64,000 bases of DNA from Limnohabitans sp. (GTDB lineage Bacteria > Pseudomonadota > Gammaproteobacteria > Burkholderiales > Burkholderiaceae_C). Numbering within the stretch: the first letter of the stretch is position 1; each line of letters starts with the position of its first letter. Location of the stretch: positions 1 to 64,000 of the forward strand of contig VERE01000013.1 in NCBI GenBank assembly GCA_018882835.1, read 5' to 3'. The position numbers and the translations under genes were made by a program. The notes under the pieces were generated by a model. That model ran no database searches, was not told the origin of the DNA, and worked only from the letters and a program-made list of their open reading frames with translations. Below are positions 29,464-38,870 of this stretch, piece after piece.

Positions 29464-31170
29464 TCAATCGCGCGCGCACTCAAAACTACCTGCTTGCGAT
29501 ACCTCGCCAGTCTTGTAACGGGGCCACTGGGGCCATTGACACAAAGGCAACGATCGCTTGACAGGAAATGGGGCTTGTACTTCTTGCTCAACAACTTGCA
29601 ACAGGCCAGGGGCCTTGCCCTGCTCAACCCACGCTGTCAACACTGGCAACATGTCCACAAAGGCAGGGGCACCGCTGCCAACATGGTCCACGCCAGGCGC
29701 GGTGTAAAGCCGAGCAAAGGCCTGGGTGACGTCTTGGCCCATCTTGGCTTGAACCGACTCGAAATAGCGAATGCCTGCATACGGGCTTTGGGCATAGTCG
29801 GCCATGTATTCCAGCATCACCAATTTGCCACCCCGCGCGCGGAAGGCAGACAGGTCGGGTTGGGTGGCGTCCATCAGTTCGGACACCTCGCGAATGCGCG
29901 CCGCATGGTCCTGTGGCGAATAGCGTGTCAGGTCAAACTTCGGGTCGCGCGCATAGAAATACTGGATGGCGCCGGCACCAAACACCCAACCGATGCCGTT
30001 CGAGGGCGAGGGTGGCATGCTGGGGGGCGCAGACCCGAGCCACCAAGCTTTCCATCCACCCGTGGGGCCAAACGAGGGCAAGGCCTCGCCGCTGGGGCCT
30101 CGGCCCGGATACTCCCTGACCTGATGGGCCAGGTCAAAGTCAAACCGCAATGGCGAATGCAAGGTCTTCACCGCATTGATTTGCGCGTCGGTCAGGCAAC
30201 TGTCGTTTGGCGCCGCCTGACAGCGAAGCGTCGCAACATCAAAGCGTTGGCGACATCCGACAGGGTTGGCCACCAACCCGTCACGCAGGCCATCGGCTGC
30301 GTCGCAGGCTTGCAAGACCGCGTCGTGTACCCGCTGCATCTGCGCGGCGTTCAACCAGCCGCCCGCCTGCAGTGCCAGCCCGTCACGCAGTCCCGCATGT
30401 TGCAATCCCGTCCAGGACACCACCGGTACCCTGGAAAAAATGCCGTCAAAGGCGTCCGGATAGCGCTGCGCCATGACCAAGCCTTCGCGGCCGCCTTCAG
30501 AGCTTCCCATGAAATACATTTTGTCGGGCTTGCGGCCAAATGCACGCTGGGTCAAGGCCACCGACACATCGCGTACTTTTTTGTAGGACGCATGCGCAAA
30601 ATTCACCAAGGCTTCATCGTCCAAAGCGAAAGCTTGAGGAATGTCTTGCGGCCCTGACTGGTGGCCTGAGTCTGTGCCCACGGTGACAAAGCCTTGCGCC
30701 AGTGGCGAAGGCGTGTCCAGTCGCTGGCCGGGCAACAAGCCCAAGGCATTCGTCAAAGTGCCGTTGAAGCCGCCTCCGCCATACTGCACCGATCGACCGT
30801 TCCACTGCAGGGGCAAATTCACTTGAAACAAGATGGGCGGTGACTTGGCATTCACCGGGGCAATGCGTCCGAGCACGCGGCAGTGTGCTGGCGTTGCGGG
30901 ACTGACCCTGGCCGCCGGAGTCGGCGCTCGCTCTGCCACTTTCAGGGGGGTGGCCTCGACCCAGGTCGCTGAGTCGATGGTCGCACCCCGGGTGGGCAGT
31001 CCCATGGTGGATGCCGGCACTGGCGCGGACAAGGCAGCGCAAGCCGCGCCAGGGTCGGCTCCCAGTGCCACCGGCGAGGTCCCCTGGCCCAGACCCGCAC
31101 AGCCTCCCAGCGTGGCCAAAATCAGGGGCAGCCCCAGGGGGGCAATTCGTCTGTATGCTGACGTCATCAT
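29464..31170 (-). CDS. tannase/feruloyl esterase family lipoprotein
   Basis: 568 residues. The N-terminus (IAPLGLPLILATLGGCAG) has a lipobox LGGC, so an outer-membrane or periplasmic lipoprotein is predicted. Serine-hydrolase motif GSSEGG (YFMGSSEGGREGLVMAQRYPDAFDG) and a likely His in APGVDHVGSG fit the tannase/feruloyl esterase family, which splits aromatic-acid esters. AAGGAG six bases before the ATG at 31170 sets the start. Divergent from the motor locus. Confidence 0.85.
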   Translation of the reverse strand: MMTSAYRRIAPLGLPLILATLGGCAGLGQGTSPVALGADPGAACAALSAPVPASTMGLPTRGATIDSATWVEATPLKVAERAPTPAARVSPATPAHCRVLGRIAPVNAKSPPILFQVNLPLQWNGRSVQYGGGGFNGTLTNALGLLPGQRLDTPSPLAQGFVTVGTDSGHQSGPQDIPQAFALDDEALVNFAHASYKKVRDVSVALTQRAFGRKPDKMYFMGSSEGGREGLVMAQRYPDAFDGIFSRVPVVSWTGLQHAGLRDGLALQAGGWLNAAQMQRVHDAVLQACDAADGLRDGLVANPVGCRQRFDVATLRCQAAPNDSCLTDAQINAVKTLHSPLRFDFDLAHQVREYPGRGPSGEALPSFGPTGGWKAWWLGSAPPSMPPSPSNGIGWVFGAGAIQYFYARDPKFDLTRYSPQDHAARIREVSELMDATQPDLSAFRARGGKLVMLEYMADYAQSPYAGIRYFESVQAKMGQDVTQAFARLYTAPGVDHVGSGAPAFVDMLPVLTAWVEQGKAPGLLQVVEQEVQAPFPVKRSLPLCQWPQWPRYKTGEVSQAGSFECARD

Positions 31171-31364
31171 GCTTGTCTCCTTGCTTTTTGAGAGCAGTCT
31201 ATCCGTAAATTCTCCGAGATGATTCTGGGGCGGTAAAATCGGGCGTGTCAGTGCAATCTGCATGATGCAACGCCAAGAACGTCTTGGCCTGGTCTTTTCC
31301 GCGCCTCCCCGGCGCTTGCCCAGCCTCCCCCTGGATCTGATTCGTTTCCGTTGACCACACCCGT

Positions 31365-32051
31365 ATGACGCGAACTCTGGCGCGTGCCCCCATTTACCGC
31401 TCAAGCCTGACACGACTGCTGGTCGACCTAGACGTGGTGGACGGCACAGACGCGAGCGCGGACTTTGCAGAGAAATTGGGTGCGTGGCTGGATTTTCGCA
31501 ACGCCATCACCTTGCATGGCGTCCACAGCGCGTCAGCCAGCCATCGCAGGACGCGACAACCTGAAGCACTTCAAGAAGTCCTCCAAGCAGAGCTGGCAAG
31601 GCGTCGCTCGGTGCTGACAGCCTCGATTCAGTTGCCCCTGCCCGGTCTGGACTTGTCGCTCAAACCAGCAACGGCCTACGAACCCTATCGCCGCCACCAT
31701 CTGGCGCGCCAGCGCGAAATGGAACTGCAACTGCGGCAGCTGCGCAGCAAAATCCGCGGCCTTTTGAGTGGCGTGTCGCCCGGCTTGCAAAAATTGGCAG
31801 CATTGGATGCCGCCTTTGAGCACATGCTCAGTGAACGTGAAAGCAAATTGTTTTCAACCGTGCCCGCTTTGCTTGAAAAGCATTTCAAGCAGTTGCTGAA
31901 AGAGCATGCACAAGATGATCCGCCCCACTGGTTGCGCGCTTTCGGCGCCACGCTGCAATCGGCATTGCTGTCTGAACTTGACGTGCGACTGCAACCCGCC
32001 ATGGGCTTGATCGAAGCCTACAACGATGAAATGAAAAATCGCCATGAATAA
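31365..32051 (+). CDS. DUF3348-like cytosolic protein, first gene of motor locus
   Basis: 228 residues, no signal or membrane helix. It opens MTRTLARAPIYRSSLTRLLVDLDVVD and has a basic/polar helical centre (YRRHHLARQREMELQLRQLRSKIRGLLSG) and a region about 160-200 (LLEKHFKQLLKEHAQDDPPHWLRAFGATLQSALLSELDVRLQPAMGLIEA). I associate it with DUF3348, a Burkholderiales/Xanthomonadales family of unknown function. Its end overlaps the next gene by 8 bp, which implies translational coupling to the MotA-like protein. Confidence 0.75.
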   Translation: MTRTLARAPIYRSSLTRLLVDLDVVDGTDASADFAEKLGAWLDFRNAITLHGVHSASASHRRTRQPEALQEVLQAELARRRSVLTASIQLPLPGLDLSLKPATAYEPYRRHHLARQREMELQLRQLRSKIRGLLSGVSPGLQKLAALDAAFEHMLSERESKLFSTVPALLEKHFKQLLKEHAQDDPPHWLRAFGATLQSALLSELDVRLQPAMGLIEAYNDEMKNRHE

Positions 32052-34068
32052 ACATTGGTTCAGCCTCGCTTTTTCAGCAGGTGCCCTGGCCGTTGCCTGG
32101 GTCTGTTACGGTTTCTGGTTCAGCAACCCATTGGCGCTCTTGGTGACCTTGCTGATTGGTTTGGTGTATGCCTATGGCACGCAAGAGTTGCGTCAATACC
32201 GGCAAGCCACGGGCCAACTGAGCACAGCCTTGCAAAGCGTGACTGCGCCTGTCACGCTGCTTGAAGCGTGGCTAGAAGGCGTGCCCGCCTCACTGCAAAA
32301 CAGTGTCCGCTTGAGAGTACAGGGCGAGCGCGTGGGTTTACCGGGCCCTGCGCTCACGCCTTACCTGGTCGGATTGTTGGTCATGCTGGGCATGTTGGGC
32401 ACCTTTTTAGGCATGGTGGTCACACTCAATGGCGCTGTCTTTGCACTGGAAGGGACCAGCAGCATCCAGGCCATTCGTTCGGCTTTTTCCGAGCCGATCA
32501 AAGGGCTGGGCTTGGCCTTCGGCACCTCGGTGGCAGGTGTGGCCACGTCTGCTGCATTGGGACTGATGTCAGCCTTTTCTCGGCGCGAGAGAATGCAAGC
32601 CGCGCACCAGCTAGACACCTTGATTGCGACCCATTTGCGCACGTTTTCGCTCAGCTACCAACGGCAAGAAACCTTCAAGGCCTTGCAACTTCAGTCTCAA
32701 GCCTTGCCGCAAGTGGTTGAAAAGCTCGAAGACATGATGACCCAGATGGAGCGAATGAGCCAGCAACTCAGCGATCGCTTGCTGAGCAACCAGGAAAGTT
32801 TTCACAGCGAAGTCAAAGTGGCCTACGCCGGTTTGGCCACTGCAGTCGATCAATCGCTGAAAGACAGCCTGCAACACAGCGCAAAAGTGGCTGGCGAGAG
32901 CATGCTGCCGGCCCTGGAAAGCGCGCTGGCTGGTATGTCACGCGAGGCACAAGGCCTGCATGAACGCCTGGTCAGCACATGGGACAGTGCACTTGGCCAA
33001 CAAGAAAAAAGCCAAGTCGCATGGGTCGCCCAGGTCAGCGAATCACTGACCCGCTTTTCAGAAACAGTGGACCAGCGCTCACAAGTGCTGGTTGCGCAGG
33101 TGCGTGAAGCACATGCTGCGCATCAGCAGGCGCAAGCGAGCCGCGAAGACCAGCGACTGCAAACCTGGCAAACCTCGCTCACCGACATGGCAGGAACATT
33201 GCAACAAACAGCTCAAAACCTTTCCGAGCAAGCGCAAGCCCAGGCCCGACAATTACTGGCAGAAACCAGCCGCCTCCTGGGCGCTTCAGAGGCCCTGATC
33301 CAAACCCGCATGGAGACCGAAAGCCAGTGGGCAGCACAGCAGGGCGAACGCCTGGACCAGATGGCCGGCTTGCTGCGAACTGAACTGAGCGCGCTGCGCG
33401 AAGAAGAGGCTCAGCGAGGTCAAGCGGCCGTGGCCCGCCTGGCAGAGCTTCAAGCCGCATTGGCCAGCCATTTGACCACGCTGGGCACCGCCCTCGAAGA
33501 GCCCATCACCCGCCTGATTCACACCGCGTCCGAGGCCCCCCGTGCCGCCGCTGAAGTCATCGGCCAATTGCGCAAAGAAGTCTCCAACAGCGTTGCGCGC
33601 GACAACGAATTGCTGCAGGAACGCAGCCGCATCCTGGAGACGCTGAATGACTTGCTGAACAGCATTCACCATGCCTCGACCGAACAGCGCGCCGTGATTG
33701 ACGCTCTGGTGGCCTCCTCTGCCGTGGCGCTGGACCAGGCGGGCACGCAATTGGCAGAACGCATGGCCCATCAAACTGAAAAGCTGTCAGGCACCACGGC
33801 ACAGCTTCACGGCAGCGCCATCGAAGTCGCCTCGCTCAGCGAGGCACTGGTGTTCGCTGTGAAAGCTTTCGGCGATGCCAATGAGAAACTGATCGGCAAC
33901 ATGCAGCGAATTGAGAAAGCCATCGACCAATCCATGGTGCGCAGTGACGAGCAACTGGCCTATTACGTCGCACAGGCGCGTGAAGTCATCGACCTCAGCA
34001 TCGCATCACACAAAGATATTTTTGAAGAGTTGCGCAAGCTGCCCAAGCCTGCTGCGGCGCAAGCCTAA
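32044..34068 (+). CDS. MotA/ExbB/ZorA-like channel protein with long coiled-coil tail (DUF802-type)
   Basis: 674 residues. Four predicted membrane helices: about 8-26, 29-45, 106-131 and 153-178. The last two carry the MotA/TolQ/ExbB pattern VGLLVMLGMLGTFLGMV and IKGLGLAFGTSVAGVATSAALGL, expected to line a proton channel. Residues about 185-670 are a hydrophilic, Ala/Gln/Glu-rich coiled coil projecting into the cytoplasm, as in ZorA. I associate the tail with DUF802. The partner is the OmpA/MotB-like gene 12 bp downstream. Confidence 0.8.
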   Translation: MNKHWFSLAFSAGALAVAWVCYGFWFSNPLALLVTLLIGLVYAYGTQELRQYRQATGQLSTALQSVTAPVTLLEAWLEGVPASLQNSVRLRVQGERVGLPGPALTPYLVGLLVMLGMLGTFLGMVVTLNGAVFALEGTSSIQAIRSAFSEPIKGLGLAFGTSVAGVATSAALGLMSAFSRRERMQAAHQLDTLIATHLRTFSLSYQRQETFKALQLQSQALPQVVEKLEDMMTQMERMSQQLSDRLLSNQESFHSEVKVAYAGLATAVDQSLKDSLQHSAKVAGESMLPALESALAGMSREAQGLHERLVSTWDSALGQQEKSQVAWVAQVSESLTRFSETVDQRSQVLVAQVREAHAAHQQAQASREDQRLQTWQTSLTDMAGTLQQTAQNLSEQAQAQARQLLAETSRLLGASEALIQTRMETESQWAAQQGERLDQMAGLLRTELSALREEEAQRGQAAVARLAELQAALASHLTTLGTALEEPITRLIHTASEAPRAAAEVIGQLRKEVSNSVARDNELLQERSRILETLNDLLNSIHHASTEQRAVIDALVASSAVALDQAGTQLAERMAHQTEKLSGTTAQLHGSAIEVASLSEALVFAVKAFGDANEKLIGNMQRIEKAIDQSMVRSDEQLAYYVAQAREVIDLSIASHKDIFEELRKLPKPAAAQA

Positions 34069-34080
34069 GAGAAGCACGGC

Positions 34081-34713
34081 ATGGACCACAGTGACACCAG
34101 CGTAGAGCAGACCGCACCGGTCTGGACCGTGTTTGGCGACTTGATGTCGGGCCTGTTGGGGGCTTTTGTGCTTTTGCTGGTCGGCGCGCTGGCTTCGCAA
34201 CTGGAGCTGGCGTCCCATCTGGAAAGTGAAGTTCAAAAGCGACAGATTGAAGAGCAGCGGCGAATCACCTTAGAGAAGGCCTTGGCCATCCCGCTCGCCT
34301 CCGGGCGCATCACTCTGCAAAACGGCCGCATCGGCATCAGTGGCCGCGTGTTGTTCTCTCTGAACTCGGCACAGTTGCAACCCGAGGGCCGCCAACTCCT
34401 CAAGAGCCTGGTGCCGCCGCTGAAAAGTTACCTGGCTTCGCGTCAAGAGTTGCTCATGGTCAGCGGCTTCACCGACGACCAGTCAATTCGCGGCCGCAAC
34501 CAGCCTTTTGCAGACAACTGGGAATTGTCCGCGCAACGCGCACTCACCGTCACCCGGGCCTTGATTGACGAAGGCATGCCCTCCTCCCTGGTCTTTGCGG
34601 CGGCTTTTGGCTCAGAGCAGCCCGTGACGCCCAACACCGACGAGAACGCGCGCAGCCAGAACCGGCGAGTTGAAATGGCGCCGGTCCCGCAAACCGCCAA
34701 GGCACAACCCTGA
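34081..34713 (+). CDS. MotB/ZorB-like OmpA-family protein
   Basis: 210 residues: short cytoplasmic N-terminus, one membrane helix (about 15-37) and a periplasmic OmpA/MotB peptidoglycan-binding domain (about 90-205). WTVFGDLMSGLLGAF places Asp20 where MotB-type stators have the proton-binding Asp. The OmpA domain shows ISGRVLFSLNSAQLQPEGRQLL, VSGFTDDQSIRG, WELSAQRALTVTRALI and NRRVEM. Lies 12 bp after the MotA-like gene and abuts the next gene. Confidence 0.85.
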   Translation: MDHSDTSVEQTAPVWTVFGDLMSGLLGAFVLLLVGALASQLELASHLESEVQKRQIEEQRRITLEKALAIPLASGRITLQNGRIGISGRVLFSLNSAQLQPEGRQLLKSLVPPLKSYLASRQELLMVSGFTDDQSIRGRNQPFADNWELSAQRALTVTRALIDEGMPSSLVFAAAFGSEQPVTPNTDENARSQNRRVEMAPVPQTAKAQP

Positions 34714-35286
34714 ATGGACAAGCTGGCACCCGTCGATGAAATCAGCCAGAGCCTTGCGGCGCTGCGCAAGGCAGGCGCTGCCCGCTGGGATGCCTTGGGA
34801 ATGCACTACCTGGAAGCCTTGAACACGCGCCTGCCCCAGCTGGAAGGGGAGGTGCAAAAAATTGTTCGACAAAAACTCACCCACGCACTGGCCGAGTTGA
34901 CTGCGCGCTTCGAACAAGCCGAGCAAGCCAATCGCAGCCAGCTTGTGAAGAGTCTTGCCGCACCGACACCCTCTGCGTCTTCATTGACGGCACTGGTGCA
35001 AGACTTGCAAGCCCACAGCTTGGGTGCGGCCCCCTTGAGCGCTTTGAGAAACAATTTGTCCGCCTTGAGTGTGGACAAGCATGTCTCCCAGGCTTTGCGC
35101 CAAGCCCCTCAAAATGCCGGGCCCATCAACTCGCACATGCTGATGTTGCGCTCTCTGGAATGGCTGCGCGAGCTCTCACCGGCCTACCTTCAGCGCTTCA
35201 TGACTTATGCCGACACCCTGCTGGTGCTTGAGCATGCGGGCGTGAAAAAGCCCTCGACACCCAGGCATCGAAAAGCCAAGACGTGA
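34714..35286 (+). CDS. DUF2894-like protein, last gene of motor locus
   Basis: 190 residues, no membrane helix. It opens MDKLAPVDEISQSLAALRKAGAARWDALGMHYLEAL, is helical with LEGEVQKIVRQKLTHALAELTARFEQ, and ends with a conserved-looking LRSLEWLRELSPAYLQRFMTYADTLLVLE and a basic tail. I associate it with DUF2894. The ATG directly follows the OmpA gene's stop. Function unknown; its linkage suggests a cytosolic partner of the motor tail. Confidence 0.72.
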   Translation: MDKLAPVDEISQSLAALRKAGAARWDALGMHYLEALNTRLPQLEGEVQKIVRQKLTHALAELTARFEQAEQANRSQLVKSLAAPTPSASSLTALVQDLQAHSLGAAPLSALRNNLSALSVDKHVSQALRQAPQNAGPINSHMLMLRSLEWLRELSPAYLQRFMTYADTLLVLEHAGVKKPSTPRHRKAKT

Positions 35287-35316
35287 GGGCTGCGGGGCGG
35301 GCGCCAGGTCGGCGCT

Positions 35317-35907
35317 TCAGGCCTTGAAGGTGCCGGCGAAGCTGATGTCGGACAAAGGCTTACGCGCATTCGGCGCTTCGCGCTGCTGCAAAGCTTCTGG
35401 CAATTGCGCCTTGTCACCTTGTTTGCCCAGAACGATCACGGCCTCCAGGGCGTAGTCATCCGGCAAGTGGATGGCAGCGCGCAATTTGACCGGGTCAAAG
35501 CCTGCCAGGGCATGGGCTACCAAGCCGGACTGCGCCGCTTGCAAGGCCATGCTCATCCAGGCAGAGCCTGTATCAAAAGAGTGCCAGGCGTTGGCGGTCA
35601 ACTCTGTCTTGCCAGGGAACAGCGCCTGCTTGGCAGAGGCCACCACCACCAAGGCGCCAGCGCGGTGCGCCCAGCTCTGATTGCCTTCGTTGACAGCGCC
35701 GAAAATGCCTGCCCAGCCGGCATCGTCTTTCAGCGCATAAATGAAACGCCAGGGTTGCGCGTTGTAAGCCGAAGGCGCCCAGCGAGCGGCCTCCAAAACG
35801 GTCATCAGGTCCTCTTGGGACAGGGCCTCGCCGGTCAGCGAACGCGGCGACCAGCGGTTGATGAACATCGGGTTGACGGGATGGTCTGGCTTGCGGGGGT
35901 TGGTCAT
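35317..35907 (-). CDS. nitroreductase-family FMN oxidoreductase
   Basis: 196 residues. The family signature FINRWSPRSLTGEALSQEDLMTVLEAARWAPSAYNAQPWRF lies near the N-terminus, with WMSMALQAAQSGLVAHALAGFD later. FMN-dependent, cytoplasmic; natural substrate not deducible. The ATG at 35907 is taken as start; a TTG four codons upstream is possible. Convergent with the motor locus. Confidence 0.85.
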   Translation of the reverse strand: MTNPRKPDHPVNPMFINRWSPRSLTGEALSQEDLMTVLEAARWAPSAYNAQPWRFIYALKDDAGWAGIFGAVNEGNQSWAHRAGALVVVASAKQALFPGKTELTANAWHSFDTGSAWMSMALQAAQSGLVAHALAGFDPVKLRAAIHLPDDYALEAVIVLGKQGDKAQLPEALQQREAPNARKPLSDISFAGTFKA

Positions 35908-35984
35908 GATGGATTGCAAAATGTGATGGAAACGGAGCCGAAGTCTAGCCGATGCGCGCAGTTGGCGCTGAACGGCAGGGATGG

Positions 35985-37010
35985 CTAACGCAGCAAGGCG
36001 TCGCGGCGCTTTTCGAAGGTGGGCCAGACTTCGGGGTTCACACAGCGGGGCGGGCGCTGGCCCGACAGCAATTGAATGATTTGCTCGGCGCCAATGGCCG
36101 CCACATTGCGACGCGCCTCGTGCGTGACGCCTGCCGTGTGAAAAGTTGCAAACACGTTGTCCATGGCGAGCAGTGGATGCGCCAGAGGCGGCGGCTCTTG
36201 GTCCCAGACATCCAGGCCGGCACCAGCCAAATGGCCCGAGGCCAGGGCCTGCGCCAAGGCAAGCTCGTCATGCAAACCGCCACGCGCCGTGTTGATGAAC
36301 AAGGCGCCCTTTTTCATTTGCGCGAAAGTGCCGGCGTTCATCATCTTCAGGGTCGAGGCGTCTCGAGGGCAATGCAGCGACACCACATCCGATTGCGCCA
36401 ACAACTCAGGCATGGACACACTGCGGGCGCCCCGCTGGCCGATTTCTGCAGCGCTCAGATAAGGATCGACCGCAATCACCTGCATGCCAAACGCGTGGGC
36501 CAAACGGGCCACGCGCGTGCCAATGTGGCCCATGCCTACCAGGCCCATGGTTTTGCCGCGGATTTCATGGCCCATGACATCTTCGCGAGTGAAGCCTTGC
36601 TCACGCCGCAGGCGTCTATCGCTTTCGACCATTCGGCGAGACACGCTGAGCATCAGGGCCAGGGTGTGCTCTGCCACAGAGTCGGCGTTGCCACCTGCCT
36701 GGTTCACCACCGCAATGCCCGCAGCGGTGCATGCCGCCACATCCACCGTGTCATAGCCGGCGCCAGTGGACGACACACACAAGAGTTGCGGGCACTGGGC
36801 GATCAAGTCGGCGCTGACAAACCACTCCTGAGGCAACTCGTCTTTGGCAGCAGACACCTGGTAAACATGCGCCTGTGACAACATTTTCAACGCCAAGTCG
36901 CGGTTGCCGCGCACGGGGAAAATCTGAAAGTCGATGTCTTGCTCTTGCGCCAGGCGCTCATCAAACACCGGGTTGATCCAAAGGTCTGCGCGCACCACTC
37001 TCTTTTTCAT
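35985..37010 (-). CDS. D-isomer-specific 2-hydroxyacid dehydrogenase
   Basis: 341 residues. NAD loop GLVGMGHIGTRVARLA; catalytic Arg in FINTARGG, Glu in DQEPP, and His in TFHTAGVT complete the Arg-Glu-His set of the family. Substrate not determined; glyoxylate or hydroxypyruvate-type acids are plausible. GGGAG precedes the ATG. Ten bp separate it from the RraA-family gene upstream in the same operon. Confidence 0.88.
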   Translation of the reverse strand: MKKRVVRADLWINPVFDERLAQEQDIDFQIFPVRGNRDLALKMLSQAHVYQVSAAKDELPQEWFVSADLIAQCPQLLCVSSTGAGYDTVDVAACTAAGIAVVNQAGGNADSVAEHTLALMLSVSRRMVESDRRLRREQGFTREDVMGHEIRGKTMGLVGMGHIGTRVARLAHAFGMQVIAVDPYLSAAEIGQRGARSVSMPELLAQSDVVSLHCPRDASTLKMMNAGTFAQMKKGALFINTARGGLHDELALAQALASGHLAGAGLDVWDQEPPPLAHPLLAMDNVFATFHTAGVTHEARRNVAAIGAEQIIQLLSGQRPPRCVNPEVWPTFEKRRDALLR

Positions 37011-37020
37011 GTGCGCTCCC

Positions 37021-37698
37021 TCATTGCGGCTCGGGGTTGCAGCCGATGCGTCGCAGCGTGGCGTCTATCCAAGCCGTGTCCAGCTTGCCAGCGGCTATGT
37101 CAGCGAGCATTTTTTTCTCGGCATCCATCTTCTGCAAGGTGGCCTCCAGCACCGTTTGCAGGCTGTCGTAAGGAACGCACAACAGGCCATCGGCGTCCCC
37201 CAGCATCAGGTCGCCCGGCTCAATCACCATGCCATCGATCGCGATGGGAACATTGATCTCGCCAGGGCCGTCCTTGTAAGGTCCACGGTGGGTCACCCCG
37301 GCCGCGTAGAGCGGGAACTCACCTTGCCCAATCTCATGCGCATCGCGCACCGCGCCATTCAAAACAATGCCAGCGACACCGATGGCCACCGCGGTAGCCG
37401 TCATGATTTCTCCAAACAGGGCATTGGTGAGGTCACCGCCGGCATCGACCACGATCACATCGCCCTGTTGCGCCATCGTCAACGCCTTGTGAATCATGAG
37501 GTTATCGCCGGGGCGACACTTGACGGTCAAGGCCGAGCCGATCAGGTAGCCCTTTTTGTGCATGGGCCGCAGTCGTGGGCCGGCGGCGGTCATGCGGGCC
37601 ATGCAATCGCTGACGTTGGCGACAGGCAAACCGCGAAACGCTTGAATGAAGTGGTCCGGCACCTGGCGCGTGCGCTTGAGAATTCGGAGGCCTTGCAT
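37021..37698 (-). CDS. RraA-family protein (HMG/CHA aldolase type)
   Basis: 225 residues. Conserved GDVIVVDAGGDLTNALFGEIM and GIVLNGAVRDAHEI with the Gly-x-x-Arg-Asp motif of divalent-metal aldolases/oxaloacetate decarboxylases of the RraA fold. The ATG at 37698, after GGAA, fits; 29 upstream codons are non-homologous. With the 2-hydroxyacid dehydrogenase it may act on 2-oxo/2-hydroxy acids. True RraA (RNase E regulator) is shorter, about 161 residues. Confidence 0.8.
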   Translation of the reverse strand: MQGLRILKRTRQVPDHFIQAFRGLPVANVSDCMARMTAAGPRLRPMHKKGYLIGSALTVKCRPGDNLMIHKALTMAQQGDVIVVDAGGDLTNALFGEIMTATAVAIGVAGIVLNGAVRDAHEIGQGEFPLYAAGVTHRGPYKDGPGEINVPIAIDGMVIEPGDLMLGDADGLLCVPYDSLQTVLEATLQKMDAEKKMLADIAAGKLDTAWIDATLRRIGCNPEPQ

Positions 37699-37781
37699 AA
37701 AAAGATTCCAAAAAGTGATGCCTGAAATGTACGCCAAGGCTGTGCCCCGTGACCCAGCCTGGCCAATGGCCGCAGAAGTTT

Positions 37782-38870
37782 TCAATGCAAAACGGACACC
37801 GCCTTCAACTGCGCCCAGACAACTTGGCCAACTTCCAGCCCCAGGGTGTGCCAGGCTCGCTGCGTGATTCGAGCCAATAGGAAGTGCGACCCACAGCGCA
37901 AGCGCACCAGCAACTGTGAGGGGTGGTCGTCGTTGGCGGCGCCCATGATTTGGGCTTGCAAATGATTTTGAATGCTGGTGCCCGAGGGCTCATGCAAAGT
38001 GATGCTGACATCGCGTGCCAACACACGCAGCCTGACCTTGTCACCCAGTTTCATGCCGTTGTCACGCACCCACAAGTGAGCGCTCGGGAAAGACACCTTG
38101 GCCAAGTGCCACACGGGCTCCAGTCGGCTGACCTCCCCCGCGATCAGTACGCCGCTGTCCTGGCTCTGGCCCCACTGGACGTCCAGCGATGACAGGGTTT
38201 CGGCGACAGGCCCCATGGCTCGGATCCGCCCATTGTCCATAACCACCAAGTGATCGCCAAGCCGGGTCAATTCATCCAAGGAATGGGTGACATAGATCAT
38301 GGGAATGCGCACCTCATCCCGCAGCCGCTCCAGCCATGGAAAGACATCCTGCTTTCTGCCTTGATCCAAGGCGGCCATGGGCTCATCCAGCAACAGCAGT
38401 TGCGGGCGCGCCGCCAACGCCCGGGCCATGGCCACGCGCTGTCGCTCGCCGCCCGACAAGGTGGCGACAGATCGCGCCAGCAAATGCCCAATGCCCAGAA
38501 GCGCCACCACCTCGTCCAGATGACGTTTTGAGCGTTCCCCAGTTGTGCGTCTGTAGCCAAACTCAATGTTCTGCTGAACGTTCAGGTGTTCAAACAAACT
38601 GGCTTCCTGAAAGACATAGCCTATCGGACGCTGGTGCGTCGCGAGCCGAATATTGGAAGCATCGCAGTGCCAGAACGTTTCGCCGATGCGAATGCGCCCC
38701 CGCATCTGTTTTTCCAGACCCGCAATGCAACGCAAGACGGTGGTCTTGCCGCAGCCCGATGCGCCAAACAGCACCGTGATCCCCTGGCCCGGCAAAGTCA
38801 TGGACACATCCAGAGAAAAATTTTCTCGCTCAAGCTGCAAGCGCAGATCGATCGGCGGGGCCTGGTTCAT
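37782..38870 (-). CDS. modC: molybdate ABC transporter ATP-binding protein
   Basis: 362 residues: ABC domain (about 1-230) with Walker [10 protein letters not shown], signature [16 protein letters not shown] and Walker [13 protein letters not shown], then a C-terminal MOP/TOBE molybdate-binding domain (about 295-360). Powers molybdate uptake through ModB. Its ATG overlaps the modB stop by 4 bp. Confidence 0.95.
   Translation of the reverse strand: MNQAPPIDLRLQLERENFSLDVSMTLPGQGITVLFGASGCGKTTVLRCIAGLEKQMRGRIRIGETFWHCDASNIRLATHQRPIGYVFQEASLFEHLNVQQNIEFGYRRTTGERSKRHLDEVVALLGIGHLLARSVATLSGGERQRVAMARALAARPQLLLLDEPMAALDQGRKQDVFPWLERLRDEVRIPMIYVTHSLDELTRLGDHLVVMDNGRIRAMGPVAETLSSLDVQWGQSQDSGVLIAGEVSRLEPVWHLAKVSFPSAHLWVRDNGMKLGDKVRLRVLARDVSITLHEPSGTSIQNHLQAQIMGAANDDHPSQLLVRLRCGSHFLLARITQRAWHTLGLEVGQVVWAQLKAVSVLH

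Noticed and set aside
31365-35286. Calling the locus a complete Zorya system
   Set aside because: No ZorC, ZorD or ZorE gene is adjacent; only the motor pair resembles ZorAB.
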